The notes: generated by a model from the sequence alone, not told the origin. 63,925 bases of DNA from Hallerella sp963629575 (GCA_963629575.1 CAVGIM010000008.1:1-63925), one strand, 5' to 3'; counted from the first letter of the stretch, positions 54,377 through 63,830 are shown. Program-made: numbers and translations.

Positions 54377-55729
54377 TTATTGTTTTTTGCGTTTTGCGAG
54401 CTTTCCCGTAAAGTAGTCCTGCTGGCGCGTCGATCCGAGAACCGCGTGCCACAGCGGACTGTCCGGCTTGATTTTACGGCGTTCGCTTACGGCAAAGTCT
54501 ATCGGCACGTGGGTGAACCGTTCGTTCATGCTTCCGACGACCATGTTCGTCTTTCCCGCCATTGCCGCGTGGACGGCGTTTTCCGCCAGCTGGTAGCAGA
54601 AGATGGCATCGGTTCCCTTGGCGGGAATGCTGCGGACCATGTAGCTCGGGTCAAAATACTTGATGTTGATTTCCATCCCGATTTTCTTGAAGTGCTCGTC
54701 GATCTTTTCGACCAGATAGTCGCCGATGTCGTACTTGAGGATGTTCCCCGAAGCGTCCTTCCGCTGGGGAAGCCCCTTGAAAAGATGCTGCCCCGCGCCT
54801 TCGGCGACGACAAGGACCGCATGTTTCTTGCCTATCGCGTAGCGGTTTTCGAGAGCGTTGAAGAGCCCGCCTTCGCCTTCGAGCTTGAACGGGACTTCCG
54901 GAATCAGGCAGAAGTTCACGACCGTCGTCGCGAGCGAAGCGTCCGCCGCGATGAACCCGGAATCGCGCCCCATGAGCTTCACCAGCCCGAGGCCGTTGAA
55001 CGCACCGTTCGCTTCGCAGTGGGCGCTCGTGATCACGTTGCATGCGGCAAGGACCGCCGTTTCGAACCCAAAGGTCCTATCGACCAGGTTCAGGTCGTTA
55101 TCGATAGTCTTGGGAATTCCGATGACCGAAATGGGCTGCTTGCGACGCTTGATTTCCTTGGCGATATCCCGCGCGCCGCGAAGCGTTCCGTCGCCTCCGA
55201 TGCAGAAAAGCATGTTGATGTTCAGACGCATCAACGTATCGACCATGGTTTCGGAGCTTTGTTCGCCGCGCGAACTTCCAAGAATCGTCCCGCCGTCTTC
55301 CTGGATGTTATCGACAATGTCCGGATCGAGGATCTGCGGCGCGTAGCCGTATTCGGGATTGAGACCGCGATAGCCGTATGGGATTCCGAAAATGTTCCGC
55401 ACGCCGTAATCGAACCACAGAACGCGGACAAGGCTCTTGATGACGTTGTTGAGGCCCGGGCAGAGGCCACCGCAGGTGACTATCGCTGCGCGCGTCCACG
55501 ACGGATCGTGATAGATCATCTGGCGCGGACCGGCCGCTTCGAGAGAAGGAATCGGCTTGCCCGCCTTGGCAAACTTCTCGATTGTCGCCACGTTCGTCGC
55601 GAGACTGACCCGCTTGGAATCATCGACAAACTTTAGACCGCTCATCGGCGAAAGCAGCGTGCACTTGCCTACGGTCTCGATCGAAAGATCATATTGTTCG
55701 GGATTTTCAAGAATGTCTTCCTTGGTCAT
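54377..55729 (-). CDS. 6-phosphofructokinase (group III / TP0108-like)
   Basis: 450 aa; GAGGCGTCT before the ATG. Long-form PFK-like protein with an extra N-terminal segment. ITCGGLCPGLN, the GGDGT phosphate donor loop (CIGGDGTLRGA), GIPKTIDNDLNLVD and the MGRDSGFIAA substrate block are visible. Gly after GGD usually marks ATP use, while Lys in PKTIDND is the PPi-type residue; this mixed pair is known from the long ATP-using clade. Donor choice is therefore likely ATP but not certain. Central glycolytic enzyme, 49 bp after the kinase gene. Confidence 0.88.
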   Translation of the reverse strand: MTKEDILENPEQYDLSIETVGKCTLLSPMSGLKFVDDSKRVSLATNVATIEKFAKAGKPIPSLEAAGPRQMIYHDPSWTRAAIVTCGGLCPGLNNVIKSLVRVLWFDYGVRNIFGIPYGYRGLNPEYGYAPQILDPDIVDNIQEDGGTILGSSRGEQSSETMVDTLMRLNINMLFCIGGDGTLRGARDIAKEIKRRKQPISVIGIPKTIDNDLNLVDRTFGFETAVLAACNVITSAHCEANGAFNGLGLVKLMGRDSGFIAADASLATTVVNFCLIPEVPFKLEGEGGLFNALENRYAIGKKHAVLVVAEGAGQHLFKGLPQRKDASGNILKYDIGDYLVEKIDEHFKKIGMEINIKYFDPSYMVRSIPAKGTDAIFCYQLAENAVHAAMAGKTNMVVGSMNERFTHVPIDFAVSERRKIKPDSPLWHAVLGSTRQQDYFTGKLAKRKKQ

Positions 55730-55778
55730 AGACGCCTCGTGTTTCTACCTAAAATCTAGAAAACGAACATGCCCGGGG

Positions 55779-57581
55779 CTAGATGTTCAAGAGCGGCAAA
55801 TGCAGCTTCGTCCGAAGCCCCGGATTCGCGTTTTCGATTTCAATCTTCATATTTGTCATTTCGCAGAGCTTCTTGACCATCGAAAGCCCGATGCCCGTCC
55901 CCGCAGTCGTCCGGGTCATCTCGTTTCCGATGCGGTAGAACTCCTCGAAGACGTGCCCCATTTCCTTGGCGGGAATTCCCGGACCGTAGTCGCGGACGAC
56001 AAAATAGACATCGTCTTCCCGGACGCGGAGTTCGAGGACAATCATCTTGTAGGCGCTTTCCCGCGCGAACTTGAGCGAATTATCGACGACGTTCATCAGA
56101 ATTTGCATCACGGCATCCTTGTCGAGCGTAAGCTCCATGTCGCAGAGGTCACTCGTCACGGTCAGGTCAAATCCGTTCTTTTCGATGTTCTGCGTGTATG
56201 TGGCGACAAAGGTGTCGAGAATCGTCTTCGGATTGATCTTCGTAAACTGCACGTTCCAGTTTCCGCGCTCGATCTTCGAAAGATTCAGCACGTTCTGGAT
56301 AAGGCGCGAAAGCCGTTCCGTTTCGCCCACGATAAGCCCGTAATACTTTTGGCGCTTCGTCTCGTTCGCGACCCAGGAATTTTGCAAGAGCTCCGCATAC
56401 ATTCGAATGGCCGTAAGCGGCGTCTTCAGCTCGTGGCTCACCGCCGACACAAAGTCTTGTCGCTTGTTCGCCAGGCGGATCTGGCTCTGCGTGGATCGGT
56501 AAACCGCGATGAATCCGCAAAGAATCGCTCCGCAAATCACGATTCCGATAAGGACAACCAGGGCGCGCCCCATCCCGGAACTTTCTTCCGTCAGATACAC
56601 CGAAAGAAACATTTCGTTCAACGGGAACTGCAACGGGACATCGAGCAGCATCCCGCGCGACTTCTTCGTATTGCCGAAAACGACATAGGGCGAATCCTTT
56701 GTCCCGAATTCCAGCGCAAATCCCTGTTCCGTCGGATTGAACTGCATTTCGTTAAAGACGATCTTTTCCAGGTAGGGACGCAAGCGGACCGCGTAGCCCT
56801 GGATGAACTGCTCGTTGTTCCGCCAGACGTTCCGATAATAGACGATATAGTTCTGGTTGAATTTCGCCTGGAACGGATCGATTTCCACTTCGAGAATCGT
56901 CGGGTTCGGGATGGAATCGTCATCCTGCAAGACGCCCTTCTCGGAAATGCGACGGATGCGCGCCGATTCCACGTCGAAAAGGAAGCTCTCCGTCTGGGAG
57001 CTCTGCTCGTAGCGCCTCTGGAACTTCTTGCTGTCGTTCAGCTTTACCGCGAGCGTCAGGTTCTTTCCGTAAAGGCGGTCGAGGCTGTCTTGCGTGTTCG
57101 CCTTGACCTGTGTACGGCTTCGGCCTTCGTTGTGGATTCCCAGCTGGTCCAGAACGTTCTGGATGCTGTCCCGAACGATTTCCCGCTTGGCGCGATCCTC
57201 GACGGGAATCTTTTCGAGAATGCCGTCGGGAAGGACCGGCGTGTGCATGTCGTCGTCCGGATCGAGCTGGAAGAACCCGATCATCCCTCCGCCGTAATGG
57301 CTGCGGATAGGCATCTCCGCGAGCTTCGAAATCGTCACTTCCTCGCCGCCGATAATCGGGACCGCGCGAATAAAGCGGTATTCGGAATAGGAACGCTGTT
57401 CTTCTATCGCGAGATCGTCGTAAATCCGCTGGTTCAGCATCTGCAAGATGAAATACGCCTGTTCCTTGTAGGCGTATTGGGATTCCGTCTGGAGGTTCCG
57501 GTAGGAATCCACCAAAAGAAGCACGACGGGAACCGCAATGACCAAAAAGAGAAACGTGAAAATCAGCTTGAGCCGATTCAT
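55779..57581 (-). CDS. Membrane sensor histidine kinase
   Basis: 600 aa. N-terminal helix LKLIFTFLFLVIAVPVVLLL, a large extracytoplasmic sensor region (about 30-330) without a recognised ligand motif, second helix ALVVLIGIVICGAILCGFIAVY (about 335-355). HisKA has the phospho-accepting His in FVSAVSHELKTPLTAIRMY. The HATPase part has the N box NVVDNSLKFA, G1 RDYGPGIP, F box VFEEFYRIG and G2 AGTGIGLSMVKKL. The start shares one base with the response regulator stop (TGATG). Confidence 0.93.
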   Translation of the reverse strand: MNRLKLIFTFLFLVIAVPVVLLLVDSYRNLQTESQYAYKEQAYFILQMLNQRIYDDLAIEEQRSYSEYRFIRAVPIIGGEEVTISKLAEMPIRSHYGGGMIGFFQLDPDDDMHTPVLPDGILEKIPVEDRAKREIVRDSIQNVLDQLGIHNEGRSRTQVKANTQDSLDRLYGKNLTLAVKLNDSKKFQRRYEQSSQTESFLFDVESARIRRISEKGVLQDDDSIPNPTILEVEIDPFQAKFNQNYIVYYRNVWRNNEQFIQGYAVRLRPYLEKIVFNEMQFNPTEQGFALEFGTKDSPYVVFGNTKKSRGMLLDVPLQFPLNEMFLSVYLTEESSGMGRALVVLIGIVICGAILCGFIAVYRSTQSQIRLANKRQDFVSAVSHELKTPLTAIRMYAELLQNSWVANETKRQKYYGLIVGETERLSRLIQNVLNLSKIERGNWNVQFTKINPKTILDTFVATYTQNIEKNGFDLTVTSDLCDMELTLDKDAVMQILMNVVDNSLKFARESAYKMIVLELRVREDDVYFVVRDYGPGIPAKEMGHVFEEFYRIGNEMTRTTAGTGIGLSMVKKLCEMTNMKIEIENANPGLRTKLHLPLLNI

Positions 57582-58294
57582 CAGTCCGGCGTTTCGCGCA
57601 GCTGGTAGCCTTCACCGCGGAACGTCACCAGAAGACGCGGATGCGAGGGGTCGTCCTCGATTTTCTTGCGAAGCTTCGTGATGTGGATATCGACCGTACG
57701 CGTATCGACCGTTTCCGCATTTTCGTAGCCCCAGACCTTGTTCAAGAGCTCCGCCCGGGGAACGGCCCGGTCGCGGTTGTTCCACAGATATTCGAGAATT
57801 TCGATTTCCTTGCGGGTGAAGGATAGCTTTTCCGCGCCGCGAAGACCGCTGTATTCCCGGAAATTGACGCGCAGATTCCCTGCCGAAAACTTGCTGTCGC
57901 CTTCCATGGACTGGAACGAGCGACGGAGAACCGCTTCGATCCGGGCGAGGAGCATCGGCACGGCAAAAGGCTTGGGCACATAGTCGTCGGCGCCGTATTT
58001 GAGACCGTCGATAATGTCCTTGTCCGTATTCTTGGCGGAGAGGATGATGATGGGAACGTCCTTGTCCTGCTCGCGGATCCGGTCGCAAACGGTGAAGCCA
58101 TCCATTCCCGGAAGCATCAGGTCAAGCAAGATAAGCCCGTATTTGCCGCTTAGCCCTTCGGAAAGTCCAGAGATGCCGTCCGCGACATGCTTGACGTGGA
58201 ATCCCTGGAATTCCAGAAGATCGACAAGCCCCTCGGCGATGGCGATTTCGTCTTCGATGACGAGAATCGTAATGTTTGAATTTTTCCTATCCAT
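57581..58294 (-). CDS. OmpR/PhoB-type response regulator
   Basis: 237 aa. The receiver domain has IEDEIAIAEGL (acidic pocket), phospho-acceptor Asp in LILLDLMLPGMDG (about residue 58), the Thr/Ser in IIILSAKN and Lys in YVPKPF. The C-terminal winged helix has FTRKEIEILEYLWNNRDRAVPRAELL and VDIHITKLRKKIEDDP, both typical of OmpR. It partners the kinase directly downstream and follows an outer-membrane protein gene by 17 bp. The regulon is not visible. Confidence 0.94.
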   Translation of the reverse strand: MDRKNSNITILVIEDEIAIAEGLVDLLEFQGFHVKHVADGISGLSEGLSGKYGLILLDLMLPGMDGFTVCDRIREQDKDVPIIILSAKNTDKDIIDGLKYGADDYVPKPFAVPMLLARIEAVLRRSFQSMEGDSKFSAGNLRVNFREYSGLRGAEKLSFTRKEIEILEYLWNNRDRAVPRAELLNKVWGYENAETVDTRTVDIHITKLRKKIEDDPSHPRLLVTFRGEGYQLRETPD

Positions 58295-58311
58295 GCAAGA
58301 AGCTCCGAAAA

Positions 58312-59106
58312 CTATAGGGCAAAGCCGACGCCCGCTTCGAGGACAAACGCCGATGCGTCGATTTCATCGTCATAATCGACTCCGAAATAGTACTTGCCGT
58401 TTACGTAGGCGGCGACAGGGATTACCGGAAGCTTCGCGCGAAGTCCCAGGAGAATGTGCCCGCCGATGTTCGTGTTCAGCCCGTCATCCTGAAGCTTCGA
58501 AGAAATCTTGTCGGCAAGTTCCTTCGCCTGCTCGGAGGTCATCGTTCCCGTCGAAAGAGCGGTTTTCAAGGATTCGTCCATCATGTCCATGTAGCCCTTG
58601 ATAAACTTTGCGCTCATCACGGGAGTACTCAGGTAGTAGGTGATGCCGCCACCGATATACGGACGAATGATGGGAAGGCTCGTGATCGGGTAGGTGATGG
58701 AAAGGTCCCCGTTCATCGCCACGAACTTCGGGGTCGTCTTGCCAAAAGGCACGCCGTCGAATTCGAGTTCGATGTCCTGTTCGATTTGCGAACCGTCCAC
58801 GCCGTTCACGGTCATCGTGGAACTGTAGGAACCCCAAGCCAGGTTGTAGGTCGCTTCCACATCGATAAACGGAAGAAGATCGACCCACAGCTTGAATCCA
58901 AAGCCCTGCATTCCGCTGAACGACCCGTGGCGATATTCGATCGTTGCGGCATCGACATCGCCTAGGCCGAGGCTTCCGACCTTTTCGTTTTGCGTCTTGT
59001 CGAGGCTCGTGCCAAAATTCGGCGCATAGTGAAAACCCAGGCCGATAATCGCAAATGACGGGGAGACGCACAGGGCGGCCATGGCCGCGAGCAATTTTAG
59101 CTTCAT
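58312..59106 (-). CDS. Probable outer-membrane beta-barrel protein
   Basis: 264 aa. Signal peptide MKLKLLAAMAALCVSPSFA, then alternating strands with aromatic girdle residues (GLGFHYAPNFG, YNLAWGSYSS, PYIGGGITYYL, VNGKYYFGVDY) and a C-terminal LEAGVGFAL. A helical insert at about 180-215. Possibly a porin-like or OmpW/OmpA-barrel protein. Located just upstream of the response regulator, so it may be in the same transcript or be the system's target. Confidence 0.75.
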   Translation of the reverse strand: MKLKLLAAMAALCVSPSFAIIGLGFHYAPNFGTSLDKTQNEKVGSLGLGDVDAATIEYRHGSFSGMQGFGFKLWVDLLPFIDVEATYNLAWGSYSSTMTVNGVDGSQIEQDIELEFDGVPFGKTTPKFVAMNGDLSITYPITSLPIIRPYIGGGITYYLSTPVMSAKFIKGYMDMMDESLKTALSTGTMTSEQAKELADKISSKLQDDGLNTNIGGHILLGLRAKLPVIPVAAYVNGKYYFGVDYDDEIDASAFVLEAGVGFAL

Positions 59107-59631
59107 TCCAAACTCCTTGAATTTTTACCCCCAAACTACATAAAAAAACGGAAAAACGGACAATTTTAATTTTCGGAAAGCGTACCTTTGGATTTTTCGG
59201 CGGGAAATAGGCCGTTTTGGGATAGAGCGCCTACCCGGCGAGAGGCAAGGTAGGGGGACCTTTCCGAGTTGCGAAGGCCAAGGTCCCCCTTCCTTGCAAC
59301 CACCCTGTCATTCTGGAGCGGAGCGATAGAAACAGCCACGCTTTTTTTGGGAGGCTTCTGTTTACCGTCATTCTGGAAGGGCCAAAGGGAGTGGTAGAAT
59401 CCATTTCAAGCGTTTCCGCCAACGTGGATCCTATCGCTCCGCGCTGCTTCGCTCCAGGATGACGGTATAATGAGACAGTCTCTCGATATAACGAACCTTT
59501 ACCGCTCGGCGTCATTCTGGAGGGGCTAAAAGCCCCGATAGAATCCAGACAGAACTGTGTGATTCCTACCTGCCTGTCGGCAGACAGACCCACCTGCTGC
59601 CGACAGGTAGAATCCAGCTCTTTCGAGAAGG
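59107..59631. repeat. Intergenic region with repeat family B and an 11-bp inverted repeat
   Basis: Four family B variants: 59306-59330, 59367-59403, 59426-59463 (inverted) and 59511-59546. All have the pattern GTCATTCTGGA...GATAGAATCC. The middle differs but stays self-complementary, for example GGGGCT-AAA-AGCCCC at 59522-59536. At 59573-59608, CCTGTCGGCAG and CTGCCGACAGG form a strong hairpin. No gene seen. Confidence 0.8.
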
Positions 59632-61194
59632 CTACCTCGCGTTCATCCGGACGGAATGTTCCCCGACGCGGACGATGTAGCTCCCTGCCCGAGGTACGGA
59701 AATTGTCATCTCCGGGCTTTCGACGCGACCCTTGGCGAGGACCTTTCCCTGCAGGTCGAAGAGAGCATAGGGTTTGCCGACCGGTGCGGCGTGGACCAGG
59801 AAGTTCCTGCCCGAGGCGGTGACGCTCCATGCGGGAGAGGGGAGGTTCGCAATGATGGCGTCGGGAGGTTCTGTTGGACAGGAAGATGAATCGCAATAGA
59901 CCGCATACACCGTCTGGTCCTTTGTAAAGACTGTCGATTCACCAACCTTCACTTCATCATTCGTAAACCAGCCGCTAAATTTTTTCCCCGCGGGAGGCTC
60001 GGGATTTTCAGGGAAGGCAACAAGCCCTTTGTAGTTCGTGTAACGGTCGGTTGTCGCCCCACTGTCGTCGAAGACCACCTTGTAGATTGGCAAATGTAGC
60101 GAATCCGCAAAAATCGGGTACCCCTCGCTGCCGCGGCTCCAGACGCCACTGTGCGCAGAATCGCCGTTCGTGGTGTTGAGGATCCAGGCGAAACTGTCGC
60201 TTTGCATTTCGGACGTATGAAGTCCTGTATTTGGGGATTCCGTGGAAAGTCCCTGGAGGACATCGGAATCGTAGTAACAGTTGATAACCAGACTTCTATC
60301 ATCTTGTACCTCGACAACAACGCCAGCGGTGGCACTATCCGTTACACTGAAAGAATTGGAAATCTGGCTAACGGTATCTCTTGGGACGTGCTCGAGTGTA
60401 GTGACAAGACCTCCAAAAGCTCGACCCGTGTTTTTGCAGTCTTTCACCATGCCAGAATTATTCCCGACAATTCCTCCACTAGATCCGCTACCCGTAGAGT
60501 TTACGCGGGAAGAAGTGACAGTTCCACTGTTTACGCAAATTGAAACAGTTCCTTCGTTATTATGCCCCACGATGCCTCCACTTATGGGGATACTACCAAC
60601 AGAGGATACAGAGCCGTAGTTTGTGCAGCCCTTGACAATACCATTACCATAAGAAAGCAACCCCACAATGCCACCGCTAACGTAAGAAGAAACCGAGCCG
60701 CTGTTCATGCAATCAAGAACCTTTCCAAAACATTCTGCGACAATACCCCCAGCAATCGCATTACTGTTAATCACCGAGTTCCTGGATTTCACATTTTTTA
60801 TCACGGCAATCGAATCTGTCGCCCCAAATATCCCGGCATGCGTATCTTGCTTGCAATACAATCCATAAATCGTCTGTCCCGCGCCATCAAAAACGCCTTT
60901 GAAACGCACAGAAAAGTCCTTTCCTATCGGGGTCCAGTTTACCTCGCTAGTTTTGCTTGTGTCATCCATGAACAGGATGTCGTTCGCAAGCACCGCGTTG
61001 ATTTCCTGCTCGCCGCCATTTACTTTCTCGGCGAACCAAGCCAACTCCTCGGCAGCAGTAATTACATAAAACGTCTTGCCGTCGATTTCCTTTGTATTTT
61101 TCGGCTCGCTCGTGGAACCATCCCAGTTTGCCGCATAGAGCGAAACGGATAGTCCCAAGAACAGGAAGCACAGCTGTTTTTTGATGTTTTTCAT
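59632..61194 (-). CDS. Second GLUG/InlB-repeat surface protein
   Basis: 520 aa from the ATG at 61194 (GGGAGGTTCCCTT). Same plan as the 950-aa protein: signal peptide (VSLYAA), TAAEELAWFAEKVNGG domain, five or so diverged GLUG repeats (GGIVGLLSYGNGIVKGC, GGIVGHNNEGTVSIC), the SHLPIYKVVFDDSG-type linker (shared), one InlB B-like repeat (SGWFTNDEVKVGES) and the C-terminal ALFDLQGKVLAKG...YIVRVG module. No Ser-rich linker and no identical tandem repeats. Likely exported and surface bound. Adjacent to three FISUMP genes on the same strand. Confidence 0.88.
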   Translation of the reverse strand: MKNIKKQLCFLFLGLSVSLYAANWDGSTSEPKNTKEIDGKTFYVITAAEELAWFAEKVNGGEQEINAVLANDILFMDDTSKTSEVNWTPIGKDFSVRFKGVFDGAGQTIYGLYCKQDTHAGIFGATDSIAVIKNVKSRNSVINSNAIAGGIVAECFGKVLDCMNSGSVSSYVSGGIVGLLSYGNGIVKGCTNYGSVSSVGSIPISGGIVGHNNEGTVSICVNSGTVTSSRVNSTGSGSSGGIVGNNSGMVKDCKNTGRAFGGLVTTLEHVPRDTVSQISNSFSVTDSATAGVVVEVQDDRSLVINCYYDSDVLQGLSTESPNTGLHTSEMQSDSFAWILNTTNGDSAHSGVWSRGSEGYPIFADSLHLPIYKVVFDDSGATTDRYTNYKGLVAFPENPEPPAGKKFSGWFTNDEVKVGESTVFTKDQTVYAVYCDSSSCPTEPPDAIIANLPSPAWSVTASGRNFLVHAAPVGKPYALFDLQGKVLAKGRVESPEMTISVPRAGSYIVRVGEHSVRMNAR

Positions 61195-61356
61195 AAGGGA
61201 ACCTCCCAAATAATTTAGATTTTCATATAGAAAAAAGCTATACTTTTTTCCGCGAGCGTCAAGCCGGCAGGGCAATGCCAGCGAACTCTATCACAAATTC
61301 TTCGGCGGGAGGCTTTCACCGAAGCGGAATTTTCTCTCCCAATTCCTAAGTTCTGG

Positions 61357-62133
61357 TTAATCCTTGACGCAGCGGACGGAAATTGCCGTATAGCTGGCGG
61401 CGGTGCTCTTTTTAGAACTTTCCGACGCATCGACGGAAAAATCATTGTAATCCGTCGCCGAGAAAAACCAGCCCGTGTTGCCTTCGTCGCCGAAATAGTA
61501 CACACCCGATGGAAGCGCCGAAAATCCGTAAGCGTCTTCATCTTCCAAATCCGGATGTTTTTCTTCCCAGCCGCTCGACGCCCGCAAGGCCGCCGACGCT
61601 TTCGATTGTCCGCCGATACTTGCAAACAGCGTTTCCCATTCGCCGTCATCCGGCACGTGCCAACCGCTCGGGCAGGAAACGGCAGCCCGAACATAGAGCC
61701 TACCGTATTTTTCGCAATAGGAATCGTCGCCGTCATAGCAATAAGAATCGCCGTTTTTCGGTAGATAATTCAGGTTCTGCGCCATCCAAACCTGATCCCC
61801 AATCTGGATGGTCCGATACACCTGGCAATCCCTTTCGTCCAAAAGAAATCCGTAACCGCAAGACGCGAGCATTTTCTGGTTCAGATGTTCCGTAGGCGCG
61901 AAGCTTAGCGCGGGACAGACTGCGGAAACAAGCGCCGAGGAATCGGCGTTGGAGCAATGGTTCTCGTCGGGTGTTGCGGACGAAGACGATAGAACGGCCT
62001 CCGAAAAGCGGCTCTCGCTGGAAGCTGCACCGCTATCCGAGAGATAGATGTTCGTAACATTGTCGCCGCAGCCCGAAAAAGCGAGAAGCGCGCCGAGTAT
62101 TAAAATATTCCGAAACACTTTGACAGAATTCAT
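61357..62133 (-). CDS. FISUMP-domain lipoprotein
   Basis: 258 aa from the ATG at 62133 (TGAGGCAAAAA). Lipobox FSGC. A Ser-rich linker (about 35-60) and a Cys-containing strand (CGYGFLLDERDCQVYRTI) lead into the FISUMP domain: IGDQVWMAQNLNYLP, CPSGWHVPDDGEWETL, SVRCVKD end. The frame is closed by its own stop and 30 bp separate it from the next FISUMP gene. Surface lipoprotein, function unknown. Confidence 0.85.
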   Translation of the reverse strand: MNSVKVFRNILILGALLAFSGCGDNVTNIYLSDSGAASSESRFSEAVLSSSSATPDENHCSNADSSALVSAVCPALSFAPTEHLNQKMLASCGYGFLLDERDCQVYRTIQIGDQVWMAQNLNYLPKNGDSYCYDGDDSYCEKYGRLYVRAAVSCPSGWHVPDDGEWETLFASIGGQSKASAALRASSGWEEKHPDLEDEDAYGFSALPSGVYYFGDEGNTGWFFSATDYNDFSVDASESSKKSTAASYTAISVRCVKD

Positions 62134-62163
62134 TTTTTGCCTCACCAAAATCAGAGTTTCTTT

Positions 62164-63510
62164 TTAGTCCTTGATACAGCGGACGGAATTGGCTGTAGTT
62201 TTAAGAAGTTCCTTATAACCTCCCCAAGTATCATTTTCGCCTTCTAGTTCTAGCCTCATTTTCTTGGCCTCGGTCGCAGAAGAATCCGTAGAACTCCACC
62301 AATTTCCACCCAAACCGATGCAACCGTCAAATCCAATTAACTTTTTGCCGTTAATCGTAATGCTTTCACCGAACAAATAGTTGTCCCCCGGAAGACCGGC
62401 CCAGCCCAAAAGGTCCGTCCCCGGAGTAAGAGCATTGTATAACAGGCCAACCTTAGTAAAGCGTACCGTATCCTGCCGCCACAAGTAGCGCGCCTTGAGG
62501 CTCGTGCCGACGCCCTCCGCACCGTTATGAGCGTCCACATAGGCAGAAAGAGCGTCCCATTCCGCGTCGCTCGGCAGGTGAAAGCCCTCGGGGCAGACGC
62601 CCCGGTGCGGCGTCTCGATCATCCCGTCTTCGGTCAGCCGGCTGTTGTAGGCGCTGTCGAAGCCCATCGCCGCGCTCCACGAGTACAGCCGCCCGTAGGT
62701 CTCGCAGAACGCGAGCGAGTCGTAGTAGCAGTGCGTCTGCCCGCGCAGCGTGGCGTCCGACGAATCGTAGAAGTCCAGGTTCTGCGCCATCCAGACCTGC
62801 GAGCCGATTTCGATCGTGCGATAGACCTTGCCATCCCGCCTGTCCAAAAGTTCCCCGTATTCGAAGGCGGGGTTCAGGTAGGCAGTCGTCACGCAGTCAT
62901 ATTCCGAGCAGCTGAAATTCCCCTCGGGGACTTTCGCGAGACCGTCCTTGCCATCTGCACCGTCTTTTCCGTCCGAACCGTTCAGGACAACGCCGACGGA
63001 ATCGCCTCCGCAGACTATCCTGTAGCCCGAACCGTCAACAAGCGCCTCCGCGGTGCAGCTGGAACCGTCCAGTCCAAGCACCGTGTCGATGACGACGAGC
63101 GTGTCGGACTTCGAGACGACCAGCGTGTCCACCGACGAGGTCCCGTCCCTGCCGTCAAAGCCGTCCTTTCCGTTCACTATAGTCCCGACCGTGTCTCCGC
63201 CGCACACGACGACGATCCCCTTCACCGTGGAATCCGCCGTGCAGCCCGTACCTTTCTCGCCGTCGGAACCGTCCGCACCGTCCCTGCCGTTCAGCGTCGC
63301 CCATGCCGAGTCCGCACAGTAATAGACTCTCGCCGAATCGACCGCGTAGAGCATCTCGCCGGAGTTCTTCGACGTGCATTTTGGAAGTTCGCCGAAACTC
63401 GCCACCTGGCCGACGCCCGCCATGTTCACCTCGGTCACGTCGTCTCCGCAGGCGGAGAGAAGCACTGCGCCTGCAATCGGCAGAAGAAATTTTACGGATT
63501 GTTTTTTCAT
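62164..63510 (-). CDS. FISUMP-domain lipoprotein with collagen-like runs
   Basis: 448 aa; ATAAAGGAG before the ATG. Lipobox LSAC at residue 18-21. Gly-x-Asp runs (NGRDGADGSDGEKG, NGKDGFDGRDG, GSDGKDGADGKDG) alternate with short Cys-paired strands (CTADSTVKGIVVVCGG; CTAEALVDGSGYRIVCGG). A C-terminal FISUMP domain (about 225-448) has IGSQVWMAQNLDFYD, CPEGFHLPSDAEWDAL and SVRCIKD. It shares its N-terminal plan with the 454-aa protein at 20703, a clear paralogue. Confidence 0.87.
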   Translation of the reverse strand: MKKQSVKFLLPIAGAVLLSACGDDVTEVNMAGVGQVASFGELPKCTSKNSGEMLYAVDSARVYYCADSAWATLNGRDGADGSDGEKGTGCTADSTVKGIVVVCGGDTVGTIVNGKDGFDGRDGTSSVDTLVVSKSDTLVVIDTVLGLDGSSCTAEALVDGSGYRIVCGGDSVGVVLNGSDGKDGADGKDGLAKVPEGNFSCSEYDCVTTAYLNPAFEYGELLDRRDGKVYRTIEIGSQVWMAQNLDFYDSSDATLRGQTHCYYDSLAFCETYGRLYSWSAAMGFDSAYNSRLTEDGMIETPHRGVCPEGFHLPSDAEWDALSAYVDAHNGAEGVGTSLKARYLWRQDTVRFTKVGLLYNALTPGTDLLGWAGLPGDNYLFGESITINGKKLIGFDGCIGLGGNWWSSTDSSATEAKKMRLELEGENDTWGGYKELLKTTANSVRCIKD

Positions 63511-63537
63511 CGCAAGACTCCTTTATCTGAAAACCAC

Positions 63538-63756
63538 TCAATCCTTGACGCAGCGGACGGAAAGGCCATTTCCCTTCATGATGTTCATCTTGGAAAACTG
63601 GTTTGCATGAACGCTCCATGAAACGGCGGCCTTTTCCCACTTGGTTTTCTCTTTGCAAGCAATCCCGTCAGGCTTGGGACCAAAAAGCTCTTCGTACTTT
63701 TCTTTCGAAAGCGTTTCCGAATCAAATTCCGTCTCGATTCCACAGCCACGCGCCAT
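63538..63756 (-). CDS. Short FISUMP C-terminal gene, probably truncated
   Basis: 72 aa from the ATG at 63756 (AAGGAAAGAAAG). There is no signal peptide and no IWMAxNL block. The last ten residues (NGLSVRCVKD) are the usual FISUMP end, and the rest is charged. Either a decayed FISUMP gene that kept only its C-terminus or a small free-standing protein. It has its own candidate promoter at 63805-63830. Confidence 0.55.
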   Translation of the reverse strand: MARGCGIETEFDSETLSKEKYEELFGPKPDGIACKEKTKWEKAAVSWSVHANQFSKMNIMKGNGLSVRCVKD

Positions 63757-63804
63757 CTTTCTTTCCTTATGATAAAAAGCAAAGTGAGATTCCCTTACAC
63801 TTCA

Positions 63805-63830
63805 AACATAAGAAAAAAAAACGTTGTCAA
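63805..63830 (-). promoter_or_regulatory. Candidate promoter of the short FISUMP gene
   Basis: Minus strand TTGACA (63830-63825), ACG plus T-run spacer, TATGTTTG (63810-63803). Near-identical to the block at 10204-10272 including about 40 bp upstream of the -35. The expected start is about 40 nt before the ATG. Confidence 0.5.

Noticed and set aside
54380..55636. 418-codon plus-strand frame over phosphofructokinase
   Set aside because: Antisense shadow of a complete PFK with GGDGT and MGRDSG motifs.
55557..57608. 683-codon plus-strand frame over the histidine kinase
   Set aside because: Antisense shadow of a kinase with all HisKA/HATPase motifs. Long antisense frames arise here from codon bias.
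59107..59631. Insertion sequence remnant
   Set aside because: Only short repeats and hairpins; no transposase fragment or paired terminal repeats.
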